DNA from: Gammaproteobacteria bacterium
Lineage (GTDB): Bacteria > Pseudomonadota > Gammaproteobacteria > GCA-001735895
Direction: 5' to 3'
NCBI GenBank assembly: GCA_003645435.1
Contig: QNFD01000133.1
Location: 1 to 7,005 of the forward strand
DNA length: 7,005 bases
Shown: positions 1-5,852 of the stretch, in pieces
Layout of the letters: each line of letters opens with the position of its first letter
How positions within the stretch are numbered: position 1 is the first letter of the stretch
Position numbers and translations under genes: made by a program
Notes under the pieces: generated by a model
Told to the model about the DNA's origin: nothing
Databases searched by the model: none
Seen by the model: only the letters and a program-made list of their open reading frames with translations

Positions 1-2
1 AT

Positions 3-122
3 CATATACGCATTATCGAGGCAATCGAAGATCGTGATCCTTATCACGTTGAACAACTGGTAAGAGACCACGCGCTAGAGCTAGCGAGGCATGTCGAAAA
101 ATTTGTCGACTACCTGGATTAA
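3..122 (+). CDS. GntR/FadR-family transcriptional regulator, C-terminal fragment (5' end outside window)
   Basis: The frame opening at base 3 encodes the last 39 residues of a protein and ends in TAA. The peptide has the pattern H-x-x-I-I-E-A-I-E-D-R-D followed by a second helix L-V-R-D-H. This is the usual final part of the FCD effector-binding domain of FadR-subfamily GntR regulators, where a late His belongs to the metal/ligand site. The DNA-binding domain lies upstream of the window and cannot be seen. The gene is co-directional with the metabolic genes that follow, 100 bases away, so it is a natural candidate for their substrate-responsive regulator. That role is inferred from position only. 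An unrelated helical C-terminus is possible, but the H...AI..RD...H pattern fits FCD well. Confidence 0.72.
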   Translation, partial: HIRIIEAIEDRDPYHVEQLVRDHALELARHVEKFVDYLD

Positions 123-222
123 ACCAGGCGGCTAAACCCCGCCAACAACCAGGCCCGCGGTTATCAGCCACTGCTGGGCCATCACGGTTCAAAACCGGGC
201 TGTAAGAATATAGAGGTGAATC
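123..222 (+). promoter_or_regulatory. Leader between regulator and ThDP-enzyme gene, with small palindrome and strong RBS
   Basis: This 100-base gap is the likeliest place for a regulated promoter or operator of the cluster. It contains a short perfect inverted repeat at 185-197 (CGGTT-CAA-AACCG). It also contains GGCCC (152-156) and GGGCC (176-180) enclosing CAGC/GCTG, which could form a small hairpin. A strong Shine-Dalgarno sequence, AGAGGTG (212-218), sits just before the ATG at 223 and fixes that start. I see no convincing -35/-10 pair. Neither palindrome matches the classical FadR-type TGGT-N3-ACCA operator closely, so the regulatory reading rests on location. Confidence 0.35.
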
Positions 223-1977
223 ATGTCAACTGTCGCTGAAAAGAAACCGGTCGCGGATACTGCGAGTGATACGCTGCAGCAAAAAAATAAGGATGGCTCA
301 GTCATATCCGGTGGCCATCTGGTAGCAAAAGCGTTAAAAGCCGAAGGCGTGGATACCATTTTTACCCTCTGCGGTGGCCATATTATTGATATCTACGATG
401 GCTGCCTCGATGAAGGCATAAAAATTGTCGACGTGCGCCACGAACAAACCGCTGCACACGCGGCAGATGGTTATGCCCGTCAAACCGGCAAGCTCGGTTG
501 CGTGGTGACGACGGCCGGGCCCGGCTGCACCAATGCGATAACCGGTATCGCTACCGCGTTTCGCTCCGAGAGCCCAATTCTGCATATCGGCGGACAGAGT
601 TCACTGTCGCAACACAAGATGGGTTCGCTGCAGGATCTGCCGCATGTCGACATCATGAAGCCGATCACCAAATTCGCATCGGGTGTATTTTCGACAGAGC
701 GTATTGCAGATATGATATCGATGGCCGCGCGGGAATGCTTCAATGGTGCCTACGGTCCGTCATATCTTGAAATTCCGAGGGACATTCTGGACCGAGAAAT
801 CCCGATCGAGTCTGCCGTTATACCGGAACCTGGTTCATACCGTGCTTCGGTGAAGTCAATCGGTGACCCCGCAGATATCGAAAAACTGGCCGATATACTG
901 GTGAAAGCAAAGCGCCCGGCAGTACTACTAGGTCAGCAGGTATGGTCCTCGCAAGGTCACGAAGCAGCGATTAGTTTCCTGCGTTCACTGGATATCCCCG
1001 CTTACATGAATGGCGCCAGCAGAGGCATGCTGCCGCAGGGCGACCCCCACCATTTCGACCGGACGCGAAGCGACGCATTCAAAAATGCCGATGTCATCCT
1101 GATTGTTGGAACACCTTTCGATTTCAGGATGGGGTACGGCAAGCGCATTTCAAAAGATGCCACCCTGGTGCAGATCGATCAAAGCTACGCAACCGTTGGT
1201 AAGAACCGCGCTATCAGCCTGGGCCTGGTTGGCGATCCTGGTGCGATCCTGGCCGCAGTCGAAGCGGCAGCTTCGGCTCGTATCGATACGGGCGCGCGTA
1301 AGGATCGACAGAAATGGATGGCTGAACTGCGTGACATCGAGGCGACCAAGCTGGAAAAATTGATGCCGATGTTTACTACCGATCAAAGTCCTATCCACCC
1401 GTACCGGCTCGCTTATGAAATCAACGAATTTCTTGGCGAAGATACCATTTACATCGGTGATGGCGGCGATATTGTTACTATTTCGGCGCAGGCTGTACGC
1501 CCGCGTAATCCCGGTCAGTGGATGGACCCGGGCGCACTCGGTTCACTAGGCGTCGGTACCGGTTTTTCGATGGCAGCCAAACTCGCGCACCCGAATAAAG
1601 AAGTTATCTGCCTGTACGGCGACGGCGCCTTTGGCATGACTTCATTTGATATGGAAACCGCGCAGCGTTTCAACGCGCCTTACCTCGCCGTGATTGGCAA
1701 TAATTCGTCAATGAATCAAATCCGCTACGGTCAGCTTGCCAAGTATGGCCAGGAACGGGGTAACGTCGGTAATAAACTCGGCGATGTGCCATTTTCACAA
1801 TTCGGTCAAATGATCGGCGGTTACGGTGAAGAAGTGCATGAGGCGAAAGAGATACAACCAGCGTTGCTGAGAGCCCGCGAGGCGATTGCCAAAACTGGGA
1901 AATGTGCCGTGGTTAACGTCTGGGTCGACCCCAACGAATATGCGCCGGGCACCAAAGCGCAAACCATGTATAAATAA
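223..1977 (+). CDS. Thiamine-diphosphate-dependent enzyme (acetolactate synthase-like; probable 2-hydroxyacyl-CoA lyase or oxalyl-CoA decarboxylase-type)
   Basis: This 584-residue protein has the three-domain layout of the ThDP decarboxylase/lyase superfamily. The N-terminal PYR domain holds the catalytic Glu74 in [14 protein letters not shown] and the AGPG turn near 98-101. A middle domain spans about 215-350. The C-terminal PP domain carries the ThDP/Mg motif, GDG at 466-468 through NN at 493-494. Segments such as [17 protein letters not shown] and [10 protein letters not shown] resemble the acetolactate synthase-like IlvG group of actinobacteria more than Oxalobacter oxalyl-CoA decarboxylase. 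At the positions of the Oxalobacter active-site Tyr120-Glu121 it reads Leu136-Gln137, and the GIYKG loop after the NN is replaced by SSMNQ. The polar first ~26 residues are an extension. Because frc follows 23 bases downstream, I infer cleavage of a CoA thioester that yields formyl-CoA, rather than branched-chain amino-acid synthesis. No regulatory IlvN subunit gene is nearby. The superfamily is certain; the substrate is not. Confidence 0.88.
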   Translation: MSTVAEKKPVADTASDTLQQKNKDGSVISGGHLVAKALKAEGVDTIFTLCGGHIIDIYDGCLDEGIKIVDVRHEQTAAHAADGYARQTGKLGCVVTTAGPGCTNAITGIATAFRSESPILHIGGQSSLSQHKMGSLQDLPHVDIMKPITKFASGVFSTERIADMISMAARECFNGAYGPSYLEIPRDILDREIPIESAVIPEPGSYRASVKSIGDPADIEKLADILVKAKRPAVLLGQQVWSSQGHEAAISFLRSLDIPAYMNGASRGMLPQGDPHHFDRTRSDAFKNADVILIVGTPFDFRMGYGKRISKDATLVQIDQSYATVGKNRAISLGLVGDPGAILAAVEAAASARIDTGARKDRQKWMAELRDIEATKLEKLMPMFTTDQSPIHPYRLAYEINEFLGEDTIYIGDGGDIVTISAQAVRPRNPGQWMDPGALGSLGVGTGFSMAAKLAHPNKEVICLYGDGAFGMTSFDMETAQRFNAPYLAVIGNNSSMNQIRYGQLAKYGQERGNVGNKLGDVPFSQFGQMIGGYGEEVHEAKEIQPALLRAREAIAKTGKCAVVNVWVDPNEYAPGTKAQTMYK

Positions 1978-2000
1978 ATTTTATTATTAGAGGTAAACTA

Positions 2001-3251
2001 ATGTCTAAAGCACTCGACGGTCTCAGGATTCTGGACTTCACGCACGTCCAGTCAGGACCCACCTGTACGCAGTTACTAGCATGGCTGGGCGCCGATGTTA
2101 TCAAGGTGGAGCGCCCCGGCGTAGGCGATGCCACGCGTAAGCAACTGGTCGATGTCGAAGGCGCCGACAGCCTGTATTTTACCATGCTCAATCACAACAA
2201 GCGTTCGCTGACGCTCAACTCCAAGAATGAAACCGGCAAGCAGGTGCTGGAACGACTGGTGAAGAAATGCGATGTGCTGGTGGAAAATTTTGCCCCCGGT
2301 GCGCTCGACCGTATGGGTTTTGGCTGGGAGCGCATCCAGGAGTTAAATCCGCGCATGATTATGGCCTCGGTCAAGGGCTTTGGACCGGGCCCTTACGAAG
2401 ACTGTAAAGTCTATGAGAATGTCGCTCAATGTGCCGGCGGTGCCGCATCGACTACCGGCTTTCGTGATGGTGTGCCACTGGTAACGGGTGCCCAAATTGG
2501 AGATTCCGGAACCGGGCTGCACCTTGCTTTTGGTATTACCGCTGCGCTATTGCAACGCGAGAAAACCGGACGCGGACAACGCGTGCTTGCACCCATGCAG
2601 GACTCGGTGCTCAACCTGTGCCGCGTCAAGCTGCGCGATCAGCAACGACTCGATCACGGCCCCCTCACTGAGTACTCGCAATATGGTGAGGGTATTGAAT
2701 TTGGCGATTCGGTACCGCGTGCCGGCAACGATTCGGGTGGTGGCCAGCCGGGTCGGATTCTCAAGTGCAAAGGCTGGGAAAGCGATCCGAATGCATATAC
2801 TTATTTCATTACGCAGATGGCAGTATGGCAAAAAATTTGTGACGTTATCGGTAAGCCGGAATGGAAAGAAGACCCCGATTACGCGACGCCCGCGGCTCGA
2901 TTATCACGACTCAATGAAATATTTGACACCATTGAAGGCTGGACCATGACCAAAACCAAGTACGAGGTCATGGATATCTGTAATCCGCTGGATATACCGG
3001 TTGGGCCAATACTGTCGATGAAAGAACTGGCAGAGGAGCCTTCCCTGCGAGAAAGCGGCACAATCGTCGATGTCGAGCATCCGGAGCGTGGCAACTATTT
3101 GACGGTTGGCTGCCCGATCAAGTTATCGGATAGCGAAGTCGAGGTATTACGATCGCCATTACTGGGTGAACACACCGATGAGATTCTGGCGGAAGTGCTG
3201 GATTACAGTGCCGAAGAAATCGCCGAAATAAGAGAATCAGGCGCGATTTAA
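2001..3251 (+). CDS. frc: Formyl-CoA:oxalate CoA-transferase (family III, CaiB/BaiF)
   Basis: The enzyme moves CoA from formyl-CoA to oxalate, giving oxalyl-CoA and formate, in the cytoplasm as an interlocked dimer. The 416-residue sequence follows Oxalobacter formigenes Frc almost throughout, as I recall that sequence: [14 protein letters not shown] (11-24), DSLYFTM near 56-62, [14 protein letters not shown] (94-107), KVYENVAQC (136-144), the catalytic Asp168 in GDSGTGLHL (Asp169 in Frc), KLRDQQRL (210-217) and [11 protein letters not shown] (386-396). Gln17, Arg38, Tyr59, Arg104 and Tyr138 are kept. Two differences stand out. Gln48 replaces the active-site Trp48, and the GGGGQP loop reads SGGGQP (245-250). 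A clear RBS, AGAGGT (1989-1994), supports the ATG. The 23-base gap to the gene upstream indicates one transcript. A related CoA-transferase using another acid or CoA donor remains possible because of Gln48. Confidence 0.93.
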   Translation: MSKALDGLRILDFTHVQSGPTCTQLLAWLGADVIKVERPGVGDATRKQLVDVEGADSLYFTMLNHNKRSLTLNSKNETGKQVLERLVKKCDVLVENFAPGALDRMGFGWERIQELNPRMIMASVKGFGPGPYEDCKVYENVAQCAGGAASTTGFRDGVPLVTGAQIGDSGTGLHLAFGITAALLQREKTGRGQRVLAPMQDSVLNLCRVKLRDQQRLDHGPLTEYSQYGEGIEFGDSVPRAGNDSGGGQPGRILKCKGWESDPNAYTYFITQMAVWQKICDVIGKPEWKEDPDYATPAARLSRLNEIFDTIEGWTMTKTKYEVMDICNPLDIPVGPILSMKELAEEPSLRESGTIVDVEHPERGNYLTVGCPIKLSDSEVEVLRSPLLGEHTDEILAEVLDYSAEEIAEIRESGAI

Positions 3252-3274
3252 TCGGACATTGACCAGGAGTTGAC

Positions 3275-4192
3275 ATGCGAATAGTTATTCATGGGCAGCA
3301 GGCTTTCGGGCGTGCCGTACTGGAGCGCCTGATCGAACGCGAGGAAGACATCGTCGCCGTTTGTACCGCGCCGGACAAGGAAGGGCGGCCACTCGACCCA
3401 TTGAAAGAACTGGCCCTCGAACACGGGTTAGCGGTGCATCAACCCGAGTCATGGAAGACGCCCGAGGCACTAACGCTGATGCAATCCTTCGACGCCGATA
3501 TCTGCATCATGGCCTATGTCTTGTTGTTGGTGCCGCAACCGGTTCTCGACGCGCCCAGACTCGGTTCGTTTCAGTACCACCCATCGTTGTTACCCCTGCA
3601 TCGCGGACCTTCTTCAATTAACTGGCCCATTGCGATGGGAGCGACACGCACTGGGCTTAGCATATTCTGGCCAAATGAAGGCCTCGATGAAGGTCCCGTA
3701 TTAATGCAGAAAGAATGCGAAATAGGGCCGGATGAAACCCTGGGTGATATCTACTTCAACAAGTTATACCCGATGGGTGTCGATGCGATGATCGAATCGC
3801 TCGACCTGGTTAAAGCGGGCACCGCTCCCAAACAGGTACAAAATCTCGATGAGGGTAGTTACGAATCCTGGTTTGGAAAAGCGCAGGCTGAAATCGACTG
3901 GAGTAAGTCTGCCGCCGAAGTTTACAACACGATTCGCGCCGCCAACCCGCAACCCGGTGCCTGGACAAGCGCCAATGGCGCCACGGTTCAGATCTACGAT
4001 AGTCAGTACATCGAAAGCGTTTCCGGAGATGCGGGAGTAGTGGCAGAGGTGAATGATGATGGCATTCTGGTCGCCGCGGGTGACGGTGACGGTGTGCTGA
4101 TTTCAAGGGTACGTCCAGCGGGAGAAGGTAAGATCAGTGCCGCGGAGTTTGCCGCATCGGGTGGGATCAAGGTTGGTGATCAATTGGGGTGA
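3275..4192 (+). CDS. Formyltransferase-fold protein resembling the 10-formyl-THF hydrolase domain of ALDH1L1 (Fmt-like)
   Basis: This 305-residue protein has an N-terminal formyltransferase domain (about 1-185) and a Fmt C-terminal-type domain (about 205-300). It shares with the N-terminal domain of eukaryotic 10-formyl-THF dehydrogenase (ALDH1L1), from memory, GQ-x-x-FG near the start, TAPDKEG (31-37), YHPSLLP-x-HRG (101-111), SSINW (113-117), LSIFW (128-132), GLDEG (136-140) and QKECEI (145-150). His102 and Asp138 correspond to that domain's catalytic His106 and Asp142. The Asn of the Asn-x-His triad of methionyl-tRNA formyltransferase is replaced by Gln100. A true translation-initiation Fmt usually sits beside def, whereas this gene follows frc by 23 bases with its own AGGAG site (3265-3269). 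I infer hydrolysis of 10-formyl-THF, or transfer/hydrolysis of the formyl group of formyl-CoA. Automatic annotation may call it methionyl-tRNA formyltransferase, which I think is less likely. Confidence 0.85.
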   Translation: MRIVIHGQQAFGRAVLERLIEREEDIVAVCTAPDKEGRPLDPLKELALEHGLAVHQPESWKTPEALTLMQSFDADICIMAYVLLLVPQPVLDAPRLGSFQYHPSLLPLHRGPSSINWPIAMGATRTGLSIFWPNEGLDEGPVLMQKECEIGPDETLGDIYFNKLYPMGVDAMIESLDLVKAGTAPKQVQNLDEGSYESWFGKAQAEIDWSKSAAEVYNTIRAANPQPGAWTSANGATVQIYDSQYIESVSGDAGVVAEVNDDGILVAAGDGDGVLISRVRPAGEGKISAAEFAASGGIKVGDQLG

Positions 4193-4259
4193 GAATTAAT
4201 AGGGGTCAGAACCCAATGGCACTTACTTTAAGGGTAAAATCACTATAAACCAACAGCAT

Positions 4260-4341
4260 CGTCATCCCGGGCATGACCCGGGATCCAGTAAATTGGTTAC
4301 TTACGGCGACCCTGGATCCCGGCTCGGGGGCCGGGATGACG
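4260..4341. repeat. Nested GTCATCCCGG / CCGGGATGAC palindromic repeat
   Basis: Arms at 4260-4288 and 4312-4341 are imperfect inverted repeats that begin CGTCATCCCGG and end CCGGGATGACG, with GGATCCAG and CTGGATCC at the inner ends. The loop is 23 bases. Dispersed repeats with this GTCATCCCGG signature are familiar from many proteobacterial genomes. It lies wholly within the larger inverted-repeat element and near its centre, so either one repeat inserted into the other or the two form a composite unit. The GC-rich stem is not followed by a T run, so it is not a standard intrinsic terminator. Confidence 0.8.
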
Positions 4342-4376
4342 GTAATTCTGGGCTTAAGTAAGTGCCATTTGGATCG

Positions 4377-4388
4377 GAGCCTAGGCTC
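4377..4388. repeat. Perfect 12-bp palindrome GAGCCTAGGCTC inside the right arm
   Basis: GAGCCTAGGCTC is fully self-complementary. It lies in the right arm of the larger inverted-repeat element, in a 17-base stretch (4370-4386) that has only four bases opposite it in the left arm (4211-4214). This makes the two halves unequal and would form a bulge or small side-hairpin in the folded element. Its function is unknown, and it may be a scar of rearrangement within the repeat. Confidence 0.5.
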
Positions 4389-4427
4389 TGACCCCTATTA
4401 ATTCAAAAATCAGAGGAATTTAGCGAA

Positions 4428-5438
4428 ATGAAAGTATGTGTAGTTGGCGCTGGTGCAATCGGCGGTTTTATAGGAGTCAAGATTGCCCAACAGGGGCATG
4501 AAGTCTCACTCATTGCACGCGGTCCGCACCTGGCAGCGATAAAGGAAAAGGGCCTGACCCTGCGCCAAAACGGCGAAGAAACCTGCGTTCGAGATGTGTT
4601 TGCCACCGATGATATGACCGAATGCGGTCAGCAGGATGTTGTTCTGCTTGCCCTCAAGGCCCATCAGATAGTACCCGTCGTCGACGATTTGAAAACCCTG
4701 TTGGGCCCCGATACCGTGATGGTTGCATTACAAAACGGTATTCCCTGGTGGTATTTCCAGGGTAACGGTGGTGAATACGAGAATCGTATCGTCGAAACCG
4801 TGGATCCGGGTGGAATACTGGCTAACAGCATTGACCCGAAGTGCATCATTGGCTGTATCGCCTATCCGGCCGCTACGATTGCCGAGCCAGGCGTTATTCA
4901 ACACGTCGAAGGCGAGCGCTTTCCGGTTGGCGAACTCGATAACAGTGAATCGGATCGGCTCAATATGGTGTCTGAATTGTTTACCGAAGCTGGTTTCAAA
5001 TCTCGTGTTTTGACCGATATTCGTTCAGAAATCTGGTTAAAGCTGTGGGGTAACCTGACCTTTAATCCGATTAGCGCCTTAAGCCATTCAACCCTGGTCG
5101 ATATCTGCCAGTACCCAAAGACACGCGAACTCGCCACCACGATGATGACCGAAGCACAACAGATTGCCGAGCGTCTTGGCGCATCATTTCGGGTAACCAT
5201 CGAGAGACGCATCGACGGCGCCGAGAGTGTTGGCAAGCACAAGACTTCAATGCTACAGGATGTTGAAGCCGGTAAGCCGCTTGAGATCGATGGTATGCTC
5301 GGTGTCGTCATCGAACTTGGCGAAATGACGGGTGTCGACACGCCTGCGTTAAAAGCGCTTTATGCCTGTGTGAGCCTGCTCAACAAGAAAATCCAGGATG
5401 AATCGGTTTACATAAAGGAGCGTCCGCTCGGACAGTAG
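4428..5438 (+). CDS. panE: 2-dehydropantoate 2-reductase family protein (PanE/ApbA); candidate oxalyl-CoA reductase
   Basis: The ketopantoate reductase family reduces 2-oxo substrates with NADPH. This 336-residue protein starts with the Rossmann motif GAGAIG (7-12), and Arg31 after the second strand fits NADP preference. It then shows LQNGI (101-105), the catalytic Lys205 in IWLKLWGNL with Asn209, and KTSMLQD (272-278) leading to EIDG (286-289). These are the hallmarks of a complete ApbA N- plus C-terminal domain pair. The stretch GIPWWYF (104-110) marks a subfamily often annotated as PanE but not located with pantothenate genes. In Methylobacterium extorquens a paralogue, PanE2, was reported to reduce oxalyl-CoA to glyoxylate. 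Next to frc, that activity is an attractive inference here. A 2-oxoacid reductase, including genuine ketopantoate reduction, remains possible. AGAGGA (4412-4417) is the RBS and lies just beyond the inserted repeat. Confidence 0.9.
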   Translation: MKVCVVGAGAIGGFIGVKIAQQGHEVSLIARGPHLAAIKEKGLTLRQNGEETCVRDVFATDDMTECGQQDVVLLALKAHQIVPVVDDLKTLLGPDTVMVALQNGIPWWYFQGNGGEYENRIVETVDPGGILANSIDPKCIIGCIAYPAATIAEPGVIQHVEGERFPVGELDNSESDRLNMVSELFTEAGFKSRVLTDIRSEIWLKLWGNLTFNPISALSHSTLVDICQYPKTRELATTMMTEAQQIAERLGASFRVTIERRIDGAESVGKHKTSMLQDVEAGKPLEIDGMLGVVIELGEMTGVDTPALKALYACVSLLNKKIQDESVYIKERPLGQ

Positions 5439-5484
5439 TAGATCGGACCAAAGTTCGCCGGACAGCAACGAAGCGGGTTCTAAA

Positions 5485-5667
5485 TTAATTCTTCGGTTTT
5501 ATCCGTTTCAAAAACTCCCATAAGGGTATCGCGGTCAGGCCTCCGACGACACCCGAAGCATAATCGGGCAGTCCAAAACCGAACAGTGAACGTGATAGGA
5601 GGCCAATCGTGAAACTGACCACGAGCATCGCTGCCAGGGTTATTAATAATCGCTGCCAAAATGGCAT
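5485..5667 (-). CDS. Small two-helix membrane protein, uncharacterised
   Basis: This 60-residue protein begins MPFWQRLLI. It has two hydrophobic stretches, about residues 6-24 and 33-51, separated by SRSLFGFGLPD, and ends with a basic tail KRIKPKN. The composition predicts an inner-membrane hairpin or one long and one short helix. On the minus strand GAGAGGTGA lies five bases before the ATG, a strong RBS that supports real translation. The gene is convergent with panE (46-base gap) and divergent from the large P-loop gene. I recognise no function. Its Gly-rich second segment (SGVVGGL) may pack helices. It is short but well supported by its start signal and coherent membrane topology. Confidence 0.62.
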   Translation of the reverse strand: MPFWQRLLITLAAMLVVSFTIGLLSRSLFGFGLPDYASGVVGGLTAIPLWEFLKRIKPKN

Positions 5668-5852
5668 GTTGTCACCTCTCAGTTGCGGTTACGGATTTAA
5701 ATCCAGAGTACCGATATTTTTTTCCCGGAACTCCCGGTAATCAAAGAAATAATGTACCTGTCTATCTACCCGGCAAAGCATTCGCTTCAGAGTGTGTGCA
5801 TCAGGGACGCTCTTTCTCTATTATCAGGCTACGATAAATCAGGTTCAATGTG
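5668..5852. promoter_or_regulatory. Divergent intergenic region with palindrome GGATTTAAATCC
   Basis: This 185-base gap separates two divergent genes and must contain at least two start regions. A perfect 12-bp palindrome, GGATTTAAATCC, sits at 5693-5704, about 26 bases upstream of the small membrane protein's start codon. A T-run follows at 5718-5724, then two close copies of TCCCGG (5724-5740). The palindrome could be an operator or simply an AT-rich promoter element. I could not assign -35/-10 boxes with confidence and see no RNA gene. Confidence 0.35.

Larger units (their letters stand above)
4193..4404. mobile_element. Non-coding inverted-repeat element (MITE-like or REP-like), about 212 bp
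   Basis: The ends form a perfect 18-bp inverted repeat, GAATTAATAGGGGTCAGA (4193-4210) and its complement at 4387-4404. Inside it a second arm pair, AATGGCACTTACTTTAAG (4215-4232) and CTTAAGTAAGTGCCATT (4353-4369), pairs with one bulged base. ATTAAT occurs in the same orientation just outside the GGGGTCAGA cores (4195-4200 and 4397-4402). It could be a target duplication, but the hexamer is itself palindromic, so this is ambiguous. No transposase reading frame is present, so any mobility would need a protein supplied in trans. The element starts one base after the formyltransferase stop codon and ends 23 bases before panE, interrupting an otherwise tight operon. It could fold into a long hairpin in the transcript and alter expression of panE or RNA stability. 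Confidence 0.75.

Noticed and set aside
223..1977. Assignment as biosynthetic acetolactate synthase (ilvB/ilvG)
   Set aside because: No small regulatory subunit or other isoleucine/valine genes are nearby and the neighbours handle CoA thioesters; sequence similarity alone does not exclude it.
2488..2949. 153-codon plus-strand open frame within frc
   Set aside because: It is out of frame with a transferase conserved over its whole length, and its composition is that of a shadow frame.
4260..4341. Intrinsic terminator in the GC-rich hairpin
   Set aside because: No T-run follows either arm, and the arms match a dispersed repeat signature better than a terminator.
4193..4404. CRISPR array or tRNA gene in the spacer
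   Set aside because: The repeats are inverted, not regularly spaced direct repeats, and no cloverleaf or anticodon arm can be drawn.
4898..5341. 147-codon open frame on the minus strand within panE
   Set aside because: It is antisense to a fully conserved reductase, is Ser/Arg-rich as expected of a shadow frame, and shows no recognisable domain.
5469..5499. CGAAG ... CTTCG stem followed by GTTTT as a terminator between panE and the small membrane protein gene
   Set aside because: The stem is only five base pairs with a 17-base loop, and one arm lies inside the minus-strand gene; too weak to call.
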